The notes under the pieces are model-generated. The model was not told the origin of the DNA, did not search any database, and saw only the letters and a program-made list of their open reading frames with translations. This document shows positions 15,616 through 28,325 of a stretch of 64,000 bases of DNA, one piece after another. Origin of the DNA: Eopsaltria australis (taxonomy: Eukaryota; Chordata; Aves; Passeriformes; Petroicidae); NCBI GenBank assembly GCA_034509425.1, contig JAVTVJ010000296.1, positions 992,001 through 1,056,000 of the forward strand. The letters run 5' to 3'. Numbering within the stretch: the stretch's first letter is position 1; the number at the start of each line of letters is the position of its first letter. A program made the position numbers and the translations under genes.

Positions 15616-17814
15616 GTAAGGGAAGCTCCTGTTGCTTATGTGATTATTGCTAATTACTGTAATTGAACATCCTCATGACAGGAATATTTGGTGCCTGAGG
15701 TAAAGCTTGTTTGCTTCCATTCCTTTTTTCAGCTGTCTCGTGGTGCCCTCTCGAGGTAGGAGAGCAGCTCCTTTTATTCCCTTTTTTATGGCGGCTGCAA
15801 AACGAACTGGAAACAGACCCTGGTGAAGAAGCTGAGAAATTGCTGTTTGTTGTGAAAAAAAATAAAATTAAAGGTGCTATAAATGCATGCAAAATTCCAT
15901 TTATAGAAGAACAGAAGTCTCTTTGTTTCCATCTTTTCCATGAGATCAGGCACTTGAAAGGACACAAAAAGCATAGGGGATGCTTCTTTGCAGTGCCCTG
16001 AGGCCACAAAGGTGCATTTCCCTGGAGCATGAACCAGCAGATCATACAAGGTTAAAGTCTATTTTCACGAAGGAAGGGAATGCATTTCCCACAACATGCT
16101 CTGGTAGCCTTGGGGCAAAGCACAAAATGCATCAGGAAATGCTGATGTGTTTGGATATTAAAGTAGTTGAGGAAACTTGACACATGAAAAAGGCTGACCT
16201 TAGGTCTCAAGTCAAGCAGAGGGGATTGTGCTTGTCAGGGGGGTCTGTGAGTGAGGTGCTGGTCCCTCCTGGCTGGAGGGAGCCAAATGCCTTGGATGTC
16301 ATCACCACCTCACTGTGAAGGACTGCAAACTGTTGGTTTCTCTTTAAAAGTGACTATTCCATGTGTGGTCTTGAAATATCTCTCTCCAGATGACAGCAGC
16401 TTGTCCTACAAAGAATGCCTCATCTTAAATTCGTCAAGGAGCAAGGACTGGCAACACATTGGGTCTTGAAAAGGCAGTGAATTAATCAGTTTGGTTTGGG
16501 CTGGGATGGAGTTGAATCTGAGTGTTTGAGGCGAGGACATCCAGTTTGAGAGATGAGCACACTGTGGTGCTGATTTATTTAAAATACTCTTTTTCTAAAC
16601 ATTTCTGCTACTCGTAGATAACTTTTGATGGGGGTAAATGTAAACAGATGCTAAACAACGTGTTGGATCTGAAGGCATAAATCCTCTCTACAGAGCTGCA
16701 AATTGAAGACTGAAGGCTGTGGTTGTGTTGAAAAGGGGCTTTTGGGCCCAACAAGGGGTAAGATGTTAATAAAACCTTTGTTCACTGTTACAATAGGGAA
16801 CAGCTAAGTGTGGTTTGGGGTTTCTGCCAAGTTAACCCTGACTTATTCCCACTGCCACAAATGCCACTGAGAAACCTCTTAACATCTTATTAAAGAACAA
16901 AACCCAGTTAATACTCTTCATTTTAAATGCTATATTTAAAGCAAAAGGTCTCATTTTAAAAACATCATTTGTTTCCTTTCCCTTTTGCTAGACTAGGGGC
17001 TTTGAAGAAATTTCACATTTTATGTGGCATTTATTTACTTGTTGCAAGGGAGAAAAAATTTAGCTTAAATGATCTAAAACTGGAACTGTCTTTAATATTA
17101 ATGGAGTTTTATTTTTTCTCTAAGGGGGAAGTTCAGGTGCTCAGAGTCACCCCAAACACACGCCAACCTGTCTTGTTTTATTACTTTCTTCCCTTTGGTC
17201 TGTTGGGCTCTGTCCATCTGTGGTTTCTCCCCCTGTTGCCATCAGCTCCTTGGGGCAGGAACCATGAGCAGGACATTCAGACCCAGGACTAGACAGAATT
17301 GCTGTGGCAGTTGAAATAAAAAAAACAAAAAGCCACGGAAAAATAAGACAACATTAAATAATTATTTCCCCTTTTTATTTCTCCAGCAAGAAAGGCAAAA
17401 GGGAGCTGGCTTCTGTCTGCAGTCCTGCCATTCACTGTGCTGTTGGGGAGCCAGAGGCCACTCAATACATGATTTTGGAAACCTATGAGTGAGTGTGAGG
17501 TGGTAGGAGGTGTTGGTTTAGGAGCATCTCCATGGGAAGCTGATATTGGTGTGATGACATTATTGTATTGTCTTGAGAACAGGGAAGAACTGACGGAGAG
17601 AGGTGTCAGCAGTGCCAGGGTGCTCTGGTCAGGTCAGGATGTCTGGAGTATCAGGGCTGCACAGGTCCCATGGTGTTTAAAATCAGGCTGGCAGAGTATG
17701 TTGGGGTGACAATCACATTCCTTCCTGCCCTCATGCTCTCCTCTGCACTCCTCTGTGCCTCCCCCTCATCTAAGGAAAGGTGGCATCTTTATTCTGGTAG
17801 AATTAACTAATTAA
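15616..17814. other. Intergenic DNA, no gene seen
   Basis: Unique sequence with several short frames on both strands, none with recognisable domains. No clear CR1 copy is visible. Confidence 0.45.
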
Positions 17815-19200
17815 AATACGCTGTTGGTGATTTCAATTATGAATGTTCTCTCCCATTCTTAAAATGTTTTCACTTGTTTTCTTGGCAGGACCTTGAGGAT
17901 CTCTCCTGAGAGCTCCTTTCACATAGATATGCACAGAATGAATAGTTTATCTCCACCTCCTGCTGACTTTCATGAATAATTTGATGTAAAAAGCTAAGTT
18001 GGACTTTTACTGTGTCGGATAACTTGGCAGTACCAGCTTCTAATATTCCAGCCGCAGACAGAAACAGATTTTCTAGCTGTGGAGGACAAAGTGGCCTCTC
18101 TGGATTCCACTTATTTCAAATACCTAACCTTTCCCTCCTTCCCTACTATAACCAGGCTCCTTTGGGCTTCCCAAAAAATGAGAGAGGCTTCCAGCTGACA
18201 GACTATCCCTTGTGAATGAAAGCTCTTTATGTAGACAAAGAAGATGTAGTGGGACATATGACCATGATTTTTACAGTTTCTTGTTTGCCTCCCCAGGTAT
18301 ATGCCAGGAAATCCTGTGGTCGCTCCTGAAGCTGAGCAGCTCATTTAATGGAGTGCATTTTGCTGCCCAGTATCACTGAAGGCAAACAGAATTGCTTATC
18401 TGAGTAATGTCACACGTGTGCCTAAATGATTGCAAGAGACTGAAAGGAGCTGGGAGTAGAAATAATAGCACTACTTCATCTCTCACAGAGCAGCACCAAC
18501 AAAATAATGAAGCCGTGTGAATAAAGAACCAACATAATAATCAAGCTCTAACCATTTCTGGAAAATTAGCACTTCTTCCATAACAGTCAAGGCTGCTGGG
18601 AAAATGGTACAAAATATTAACTGTCAGGTTAAGCACACCTTAATCAACATGTGCCAGGCCCCACTGATGTGTCCTGAAACCTGTTACTGAAGTACTTGTT
18701 AAGGCCCATTAAATAAACAAAATTTTAAAGCCTAATAGCATAAACCACATAAATAACATAAAAGAGCCATAATGGTTGAATGGGTGGGTGTTTAGCCCTT
18801 CTTGATTTAAAACAGTGAAGTGAAAAATGTTGGAGCCCTTGAAGGTGATTTCGAAGACGAGGAAGTGACTGTGCTACACAAACAGCAATCAGAGACAATT
18901 AAGAGAACTGGGACAAGTGCCTCATTCTCCCTGCAGACTGCATGGGAAATTGCACTTTACATTTCAGTCTCATTGCATTTTCAAATAAGGCCCCCAGCTA
19001 TGTCATTTTTTCAAGTCCAACTCAAATCAAAAGATATTGCTTAAAATCTTCCTATTACTCCAGAAGTGAAAGGAATGATTGCCTATGCTGATGAGCCTGG
19101 AAGATTGTCTTGGAAAGAATTTGACAGTTTTGTCTCCTGGACCCATTATAATGTTATTACTGCCCTGAAGAAGGCTGACAGAGGCTGAATGCCAGCGTGA
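17815..19200. promoter_or_regulatory. Candidate conserved non-coding block
   Basis: Low-repeat, AT-rich sequence with many clustered homeodomain-like TAAT/ATTA cores, a CACGTG E-box (near 18416) and no repeat signature, notably 18.4-18.8 kb. This texture is typical of vertebrate conserved non-coding elements, but conservation cannot be seen from one genome. Function as an enhancer is inference only. Confidence 0.25.
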
Positions 19201-20004
19201 GTACGAGGGTAGTTGAGGATGGCTCTGTGCTGCTGCAGATTTTGTGTTCTTTCTCTGCAGGAACAGAGAAACTGCTCTATGCTGTGCATGTGTTTTCTCT
19301 TAAAGCTTAGTCTAATGAAGAATCTCAGCGAGACCCCATGTTAACAATAGAACAGAACATACAAGCAAGCCCAAAGAAGCCCTCATAAAAATGGAATGAA
19401 TTAAAATAGGGAAATTTGAAAATGGTTATCTGTGTCCAATTATAACCCTGTCCCTATACAGAAAGCACAACCCACCAGCGATACTTTTTAAAGAACTTTC
19501 TGTTAAGCATGGGAAGTGTTCCAGTACATGATTCAGAAATTTTCTGAAGTGTTGAAGTGGTCCCACTTTTGCAGCCTTCTCCCCACAGTACAATGAGCCC
19601 ACAGAGCTCTTGCAGCTGTTTTGGTTTGCCACAAAAGTGATGGTGCCTGGGAATGAGCCCTGCCCTCATCCCCGGCTCCTCAGGGGGAGCCAGTGCTGGC
19701 CCAGCCACTGCTGCTGCTCAGGCACAGGTTGGAGTGCAGAAGGAATCAGGAGGACCCTGCATCCATCTGACTGCTTGTGTGGTGCCCAGCAAACCTTCCC
19801 TTAACCAGCCCTGACGCCTTTGCTTGCTGTCCTGGAAGCTGTGAAATGGAGGAGCTGTGGTGCATCCACAGAAGTGATGCAAGCTTTGCCTTAGAGCAAT
19901 TTTCCCATGGAAGTATCTGTGTCAATCTCATCGTACTGTTTCCTTTGCACAGGGCACTTTTTTCTTTAAAAGATTTTAACTTAAACTCCAAATAAACTGC
20001 TCCC
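19201..20004. other. Intergenic DNA, no gene seen
   Basis: Unique sequence with overlapping short frames on both strands around 19.4-20.2 kb. None shows a protein family signature. Confidence 0.4.
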
Positions 20005-20135
20005 CTTCCCCTGTTCCCCTCTGGTGACAAAGGGACAAAAGCAGAGACTCTGGGTTGAGATAGTTTACTGCCAACAAACATCAATGGGATGAGAAACAAA
20101 CAGTAACAGCAACAATATTTTAAAAAAAAACAGTG
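20005..20135. repeat. Possible avian LTR-like repeat fragment
   Basis: Contains gggttgagatagtttactg followed by aacaaacagtaacagcaaca, resembling the tail of a common avian LTR-like repeat. It shares the gggttgagata core with the element at 38.1 kb. Family and strand are uncertain. Confidence 0.3.
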
Positions 20136-22726
20136 TAGAAAAGGGTGATTTGCACACAAAGGTGTAATTCCACGTGGCCATTGAGACAAAGACAAAATGG
20201 CAGATGTTTCCACAGCCTGGGAGTTCCTTCAACACAAGGAGCTTTTTTCAGCCCTGTGCAGTGCAGACACATGGCATCACACACATCACAGTAATCCATC
20301 AGTCCTGTTGCAGGAATGCTAAGCTGTCAAAGCCATCAGGTCTGTGCATGAAAACACACCCTCGTGTGATGGGGTGAACCAGATGGAAACTGAGCAGTGC
20401 ATCGAAGTTAGCAAAGTGTTTGACTTAAGTGTTGTGTTCAGCAGAACTCTTTGCTCTCTCACCCAGGGCTGAGCCAGCAGACTGAAGTCTTTGCTTTTGC
20501 TGGTTGCAAGCAATTCAGTTTGATTTGGAGCTCTATGCTCTGCCCCTTCTTATCACCTGTGAGAAAAACTAGGACATCTCTAAACGTAAATGTTCATTTA
20601 TAACACTAATTAACAGGAAGTTAGTCTAAGATCCCGCCACTCAAATACAATCAACTCTGCATAAATAAGGTTGTGACTGAAAACAAGAATATAAATCAAT
20701 TACCTCCAGATTAAAGATTTAAACTTTTATGTTTCACTATATATCAGTCGTCTGAGAGATAAATTACAGCTACAGTGACAATCTGGCTCTTGCTGTCTTC
20801 AATCCAGAACATAAGCTACTCATATCTCAGGAAAAAAAAGCAATGCTTTGTTGCCTAGTGATGGTTGTAGAGCAAATATGCCCACTGAAATTAAGAGGAA
20901 TTTAAGAAGGAAATAGCCTGCTTCTGAACCAGGGATTTTAGAAGTAATTATAAATTGTGATGGCCCCAAGAGGAAGTCTTTCACAGTGTGGGGTCAGAAA
21001 GCACCTCCAGCAAGATCATTCACATATGGAATTATGCAAAAGAAAGAAGAATACTGCAAACCCACATTCTCTGCACTCAGAACTTTATCCCAGTCCCCAG
21101 AACCACAATGGATAATGTCTCTAGCAGAAATTAATTAATTTTGGTGGGTCTTCCTTGGAGCACAGTACTGCTCAAAAGATGTTCGCAAATTTGTGTCCTA
21201 ACCTTTATGTTTTAAACCAGCTTTAGCAATATTATGTTTAGGCCAAGTTCTTGTCACAGTAAGATCAAGGGGAGTTTTGTGATTGAGTTTTCAAACTATA
21301 CAACAATTACTTTTTCTTACACATTCATGTACCTCAAGTACATCACTCCTAAGTGGAAGAAACACATTGATGTACACAAAAATGATGTATATAAAAATTT
21401 AATATTTATTATTTTATGTTCACTAGTAGCTCTGTGGCTCTGCATTAATATCCCTCTGTCATTTCCTGAAACAGAGACAAAAGGCCAATGGGAGTGAGAT
21501 ACCAACCTGAGAGAGCAGTCTAGCAAGGAAGGCAGTGCTGTCACTGCAGAGGGACTTGGAACAGAAGTGACACTTGCAGTTACTGAGGCTGTCAGTCCAA
21601 ATCCGTGTTGCTTTGGTACCCTGGATAAAGATCAGGCCAACTGAAGAGCTGGCAACACGCCACGCAGACAGATGGACACAGTGCTGAGCAACAGAGTCCG
21701 TGCCCGAGCATCAAGTGGGGGTTCTGCAGGCAGCATTCCTAGCTCAGAGACTCCAAACAGCTGGCCAGCCTGAATTTTTTAAAAACAATTCATGTTTTAG
21801 GAAATGCTGCAGTTTGTTTGGTTCTGGATAATGTTACACGCTGAACAAACCGGAGATAGGGAGAGGTATTGTTATTTAATGTTGGTGAATATGGCCTGAG
21901 CTGCACAGAGAGAAGGAAGTGAAAAAGGGGCATTCCCTCTGAGCCCTGGAGAGAGTGAGGATGAGAAATGAGAATAGAATTTCCCTGTGTTTTTCTGTGG
22001 CAGGGCAAAACAGATCCCACACACTTCTGGGCAGAGCAGCAGAGGGACTGTCAAAGCTGCACATTGGAAATGGAGAGGAGAAATCTCACCTTGGATAGAG
22101 AGGCTGGAATTCATCATAAACTCACACTTCAGCCTTCCTCTCCCAAGAGGATCAGTGTAAGGGTAGAGGCCCAGTGGAACAAATCCTTTCCTGAGACAAG
22201 GGCAGACAAAGGATAACTTGAATTTTTATTACAAACTGAAACCCAAAGGTGAAAATCAGATACCAGTGCATTTCTTTTCTTGAAATAAAATAGTTCAAAG
22301 GAGTGAATCTGTATATCTAATTTTAAGCAGCTTATGTCCTTGGACAACAAACTTTAAACAGTTAAATTAAATGCTTCAAGTGTAGATGAAAATTGGAATT
22401 TGAATGAATGGTCCTCATATACATCAGCATCCCTTTGTCCTAGAATATTTCATCCATTCTGTTTGCAAAGGGGAAAGAGCTTTCCTAGGTAGATACTTTA
22501 TCTAGACTACACCATATTATGTTTTTGAAAAATCAATCCAAACTACATGCCAAACACCTCTTCTACTCCATTTTCTGTAATTGAGTCCTTTTTTATTTCA
22601 AATTCCTGGGTTGCCTCATGTCTTTTTGCCAGCGTGATGTGTATTGGGCAATCAGGTCATTCCAGGTTGCTCTTGTTTGTGTTACTCTTGTGAACTCAGT
22701 TTATGCTTAATTCTGAGAATAACAGA
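20136..22726. other. Intergenic DNA, no gene seen
   Basis: AT-rich unique sequence; a slightly GC-richer patch lies at 21.5-21.8 kb. No coding exon, RNA gene or repeat family recognised. Confidence 0.45.
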
Positions 22727-23217
22727 CATAAAAGAAAAGAATAGGAAAGGAAAGAGGAGAGGGAAAGCAAAGCAAAGCAAAGCAAAGCAAAGCAAAGCAA
22801 AGCAAAGCAAAGGAAAGGAAAGAAAAGAAAAGAAAAGAAAAGAAAAGAAAAGAAAAGAAAAGAAAAGAAAAGAAAAGAAAAGAAAAGAAAAGGAAAGGAA
22901 AGGAAAGGAAAGGAAAGGAAAGGAAAGAAAAGAAAAGGAAAGAAAAGGAAAGGAAAGGAAAGGAAAGGAAAGAAAAGAAAAGAAAGGAGAAAAAGAAAAG
23001 AAAAGAAAAGAAAAGAAAAGAAAAGAAAAGAAAAGAAAAGAAAAGAAAAGAAAAGAAAAGAAAAGAAAAGAAAAGAAAAGAAAAGAAAGGAAAGGAAAGG
23101 AAAGGAAAGGAAAGGAAAGGAAAGAAAAGAAAAGAAAAGAAAAGAAAAGAAAAGAAAAGAAAAGAAAAGAAAAGAAAAGAAAAGAAAAGAAAAGAAAAGA
23201 AAAGAAAAAGAAAAAGA
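22727..23217 (+). repeat. Compound pentanucleotide microsatellite (AAAAG/AAAGG/AAAGC)
   Basis: A block of nine AAAGC units (about 22764-22810) passes into alternating runs of AAAAG and AAAGG. From 22809 to 23217 the plus strand contains no pyrimidine (409 nt). Unit variants occur in blocks rather than at random, as expected when interrupted arrays expand locally. The long lysine/arginine/glutamate-only and phenylalanine/serine/leucine-only frames on both strands are products of the repeat, not genes. Confidence 0.98.
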
Positions 23218-23879
23218 TGATGCATCCAGTGCAGTCAGTATCATGTCCAATCACAGAGTTAGAAGAGAACAGGACGAGTGAAGAGATTAATGAAAGGTAA
23301 AAGCTTCTAGGTTTTGGAATTGGTTTAGGTTTTTAGAAAACTGGTATGAAGTAAGAGCACTGGTTTATTGCTGGATTCATCTCTTTGGGGCAACGCTTCT
23401 AGTGCCATCTCAGACCATTACTCCATATTTTCTGGCCAGTATAATTCCTCCATACAGGTAACATGCACAAAGGCTGGGTGGTGGTGGTGTTCTACTCAGG
23501 ATGTTTGGATGACCAGAGGCCCAAGACCACAGCTATCAGCAGAGACATTATCTAATTGTTGGCCTTATCTTGGCTGCAAAGATCAAGCACAGACCATTGT
23601 GCACCACCAGCAGAGAGGACAAAGCCACCACCATGACCCCAGCTCTGAGTCGATGTGACAAAGGAGTGAATCAGGATTTAAGTCCACCTCGGTTTTTATA
23701 AGGTCACTGATTCTCTTTAAAGAAACAAAACAACACACAGACTTGTGTGCACACAAACACACACACTTAATAATTAAAAGAATTAACACAGGAATTAGTT
23801 TGTGTTGCAAACCAAGAGACTGTTGTTAAGTGGAAATTTGCCATATGCTCTCCGATACTAGACACAAAGAAGAACCATT
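23218..23879. other. Intergenic DNA, no gene seen
   Basis: Unique sequence after the microsatellite, with a short CA-rich patch near 23745-23765. No gene recognised. Confidence 0.5.
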
Positions 23880-25120
23880 TTACCACTTAAACCTCTTTTT
23901 TTGCTGTAGAATTGGAATTCCCAGTGCTGTCAATTGGCTTGTTTAAAGAGCATTAATGTTTGTTGTGGGGTCTGTATATCAGGGATATCGAGGTTACTTA
24001 GAAGATGTTTTTGGAAACTCTTTCTCTCAGACTGCCGGGCTTTTATTTTGAGGAGAAAGTAACACAAATAATAAAAGACAGAGGTGCCGGTGGGCTTAGT
24101 GAGAAGAAGTCTTGGAGGTTTATATTTCTTTCCCTTTTTTTTTTTTTTAAACAGTCCAATTATGTACCACATAGCAGCAACTGGGCTAACACCAGCCATA
24201 TGATGGAATAGCTCGTAATCCGGTTGTGGGTCTAACTCCGTGAGACAGACTCCAAGTAGATGAGTTTTAAATCTCCTTAGAATTAAGAAGGGTTTGGCAA
24301 CCAAATTAATTGTTTTGGAAAAATCCTGCTTTATGGATCATGAAGAGGATAAAAAGGGAAAAAACATGTCATCTGTAGTGGTTAGTCAGATGTTCTTTTG
24401 GAGTTACAACGATTTCCTCTCTAATTCCTCCTCTTGTTGACATTCCCGTTAAAAGAATAATGAGCACGATGTTCGTTGCCTCGGCGCTGCTCATCCCTGT
24501 GTACATTACGAAATCTTTGCATTAAGCCACCCAAATGGATTGAATCATACGGCGAGGCAGACACTGAAAAAACAACTGCACTCAGCTGTGAGCAGGCATA
24601 AAAGCCACGTATAAACTGATACAAGCGGCGATAATCGCCGGGACCCTGTACAGGAGTTTGTTTGAAAGCAGCGCCAGGGCCCAGGCAGCTCAGAGAGTGC
24701 CTCACTCTGCTTCAGCAGGGCTGAATTATTTTAAGTCTTTGGGTTGTTAATATTGATGCAGTTACCCTTTTACCAGGGAGGTTGTGATGCTTTGGAAAAA
24801 TGTGTTCTATGCATTATTAACGCCATGTTTAAATAATGAGAGACAATTAAACGATCGCTGGGTGATAGTTTCCCAAGTGTATTCCTGGTTTATGTATTTT
24901 GTAGATCTATACTGTGTTCTCACAGAGGCTGCATTGCTTAATTACCCCGTGCTTTTACAGTATTTTGGTAAAAGTAGGTGTGCAAATAAAAGTGTTATTA
25001 TTTCACAGGTGGCATAAAAGCAGCTTCATTAAGGAGCTTGGCACTAATAGTCCTTTAATTCAGAAAGCCAGGAGATGATTCTTCATATGGTCATTAAACA
25101 GTGAAATATGCCAATTTTTA
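23880..25120. promoter_or_regulatory. Candidate conserved non-coding block
   Basis: Unique DNA that keeps CpG dinucleotides in an otherwise AT-rich setting (cgtaatccgg, gcggcgataatcgccg, aaacgatcgctggg) and has many TAAT/ATTA motifs. A 94-codon minus-strand frame at 24421-24705 is open but has no recognisable domain or flanking splice sites. A T-rich tract ending ttttaaacag at about 24156 is a possible plus-strand acceptor. I read the block as a likely enhancer or lncRNA locus; conservation is untested. Confidence 0.3.
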
Positions 25121-25999
25121 CTTGATTTCTATGCTGCTAAACTACCCCACATTCATTTGCTTCAGCTTTAAGCCCTTCCATTCTCATATTCTCTAGCCCT
25201 GGTTACAGAATTGCAGCTTGCTTTTCACCTATCTCCTAACAGTTTAACATGGATGTCTGGGTCCAGCCCATTGTTCCAATTGTATATAGTTTAAAAAGCT
25301 CTGCAGTATTTTACTCTTTCCATTATATCTTGGCTTCCCTGAGCGCTCTGCTCGCTGCATTTTGCTTGTACTGGCTCTGTTTTCTAAACCCATTTATGGC
25401 TTTTTTTCCTGTACACACTTGTTCATTGGGGAGCTTAAATTGACTTCTCTCCATTCTGTTTCCTTAACTAAAAATGCACCATTAAGGTTGATTGAAGTCT
25501 TTTGAAAACACTTCATAAAAAATGAAAGGCCACAAGAAATTAGGCTACCAGTGTTTGCAAATACCTGTTTTCAGCCAAATTGGTGGGAAGGAATAAGAAC
25601 TGAAATTTAAAAATGCTACTGATATGTGTTTGGTTGCTGATTATTTTTATAAGAAATAAAAAAGCATGCGTAAAGCATTTTGAGGAATAAAATACCAAGG
25701 CTTTAACAAAATGTGCCAGGCAGTAGCTTGTTGTTGCAGAAAGCCTTTTCCCCCCAAAAAACATCAGGCATAGTTCTGAGGACAAAAAATAACAGAATGA
25801 AAAGAAGTATCTGGATCAATTATTTTCATGATTTTCTGTTGTAAAAAATATTTTTTACTCTCAAGTATTTCTCCTCAGAGATTATTGAAAACTCTTTAAG
25901 ACTAACATTTGAACCACAGAATAACAAATTTATCAGGAATATGAGTTATGAATAAATTTCTTTACAAATGGGGAAAAAAGTTTAATTAAAGCAGTGAAA
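25121..25999. other. Intergenic DNA, no gene seen
   Basis: AT-rich unique sequence with no gene or repeat recognised. Confidence 0.5.
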
Positions 26000-26530
26000 C
26001 TTTGAGTGCCTTTCGGAACAAAAACATCTGTGCAGAGGTTGAGGATATTAAGTATGTTTTACATTATGTACACGTATCCTTAATGAACAAAGCAGCCTCG
26101 TTTCACAAATCCCCCACCAGGAATCAGGGAAGTCATTCTGAGCAGCGTGCTGAATTGTCAAGGAAACTTTTATGGACATATGGAAATGCATCTGCTTTAA
26201 AAAGAGAAATATCAAGAGGGATTTGCACAAAGTTAAAAGCAAAGCAAGTGCTTTAGAATCAAAAGTGATTACATTGAAAATGGCAGCTTGCTTGTCAGAG
26301 CAGCTGAGGCAGCTCCTCACCAAACAAAATACTAATCGTTCCAGCTGTTTCCAGGCTCTCCTAATACTGCTGCTTATCATTAAAAAATATGTACTTTATA
26401 GCAATGTAGAAAGCTCTGAAAGAAAAATAATTTGATTTTGGTTTATTTTTAGATATATTTTTCAGGCAGCTGCCAAACATATTTTATTTACAAGATGTAT
26501 TGCTTCTATGGCTTTTTCTCTTTTTCAGAA
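26000..26530. promoter_or_regulatory. Candidate conserved non-coding block
   Basis: Repeat-free sequence with mixed AT-rich motifs. The 84-codon plus-strand frame and 110-codon minus-strand frame overlap each other and resemble no family. Texture alone suggests a conserved element; evidence is weak. Confidence 0.2.
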
Positions 26531-28215
26531 ATATAGATATTCATTTTGACAGTCATCTCACTAAGTGGAGACATCTAAAATGCAGAAGTCTTTCAGTATA
26601 AGGCTTACATTATAGAGTAGGAGCAAAAAATCTGTATAGGGTGAGTTTTAATGGACTTTAAAAAAAAGTAAAAATCTTAATATGGAAAAACCCCACACCT
26701 TTTGAACCCCAAAATCAAACTTGAATTCAGGATCAAACAAAGTTGTAAATGACAGCCATTCAGAAACTTTGCCTTTAATAATATGGTGAATTTAAGACTT
26801 CTGTTCCTTTTTATTTTATAAATGCAATGGAATCAGCCAGCCAGGCCTTGGCTGGTGTTTGGAGGTGTACGTGAGCACAAACTGCAGACTCTGTCTCTTG
26901 CTTTAAGAATTCTCCCCTTAATGGAGGAGGAGAGCAGTGAGATCAACGAGCAAAGTAGCTGAGTACAAGGAGGTCATGCAGCAGCTCTGAGTTCTGCTGC
27001 AGAGCTACAAGGAAACCCTGTCAGCTTCCATCCCATTAAACGAGCCAGGAGCTATGTGTTGGACTCACTGGGATTACCAGCAAACCCCTCCCAAGCTGTC
27101 TGCTGGCTCTTGCTCACATCCTCTATCAATTATTCAGTTCCTTTTATGCAAATAATGTTTCATGGAAGCAATAGAGACTCATAATGGGGAGAAGAGTAAC
27201 ATCCATTTAGGAGAATTAAATGGTAGATGAAAAGCGTGACACTTTGCAGGCAAAAGCTGTTGAAATGGTGCAGTACCAGGACTCTTTAAATGCATGCACA
27301 GACAGGGACAGTCAAAGTTTTGTTTGCTTTTTTTTTTGGCAATCAGGTCTGTACAAGATTAAATAAGGCAGGAATAGACAGAGACTGCAGCATTCCTGTT
27401 TCTGCCCGGGGGACAGAGAAGTGAGGCCTCTGTAGCAGATCTGGCTGTGCTCTGCAGGCTCTAAGCTCTCATTTTGTGTCTTACAGGGGATCTGTGCAGC
27501 AAGCCTGGATGCCAATGATCTGTACTAAAAGAGAGGCTTCACTGCTCCTTAAAGTCAGGAGTCACAAAAACCAACGGCCATTTCTGTGTTCTTTTATCAG
27601 GCAAAACAGTGGTTTAAATGCAAACATTGGACCAAAACTCTGCTGTAGCCTCATTACACTTCACAGGGCCAAACTCAGTCCTGCTTCCTTCTGAAGCTCT
27701 TCCCACAGAAGAGATTGGTGAGTAAAGACAGACAATCCTGGGTGCATCCAGCCAAAGAACTGATTGTGCCTCTGCTACAAGCCTTTAAATCCTTGTCTGG
27801 GATTTTACTTGAAGGTTTATCCCTTTTCTTGTCAGTCAGCTTGTGGTGGTTTTCCTTCTGAACTGTCTGTGGGCTGTTTGGCCCCTCATGTCTGGGTCTG
27901 CACTGTGAAGTTTGGAAGGGGTGGTACCCCACTAATTCCTCCACACTGCAAAGGCTGTGGTGGAGCTGCCTGTCCTGAGCACAAATAGATCAGTGGTGGT
28001 GAGAACACATCTGTCGTCCTCTGTGCTCCAACATCAACTACAGAATCTTACAATAACGTTGAATTTTATGCCAGAAAACCAGTGTTTGATAAGACAGAAA
28101 CACAGAAATAGCAGCATAGCCTCAAGGCTTCTGTCTGTGTCTTGTTGCAGCCCCTTTGCTGTGCTGCTACTCTTTGTGTGCAGGGAGTCTGAATCAAAAG
28201 CAAACAAAATGTTAT
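26531..28215. other. Intergenic DNA, no gene seen
   Basis: Unique AT-rich sequence; frames at 27.3-28.0 kb are short and unrecognised. Confidence 0.5.
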
Positions 28216-28325
28216 TGAAACACAGAATCATAGAACCCTTTTGGCTGAAAAGACCTTTAAGGCCAGCCATTAACCCAGCTCTGTAAAGCCCACCATGTCC
28301 CTTCTTTCAGTCTTTCAACTTCACT
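28216..28325 (-). mobile_element. CR1 LINE short 3' fragment
   Basis: Starts acacagaatcatagaaccct and runs through gaaaagacctttaaggcc and ccattaacccagctctg, the reversed CR1 3' end. Confidence 0.85.

Noticed and set aside
22644..23300. Long Lys/Glu/Arg frame (plus) and three Phe/Ser/Leu frames (minus)
   Set aside because: They are translations of the pentanucleotide array; every frame without a stop codon in the unit stays open.
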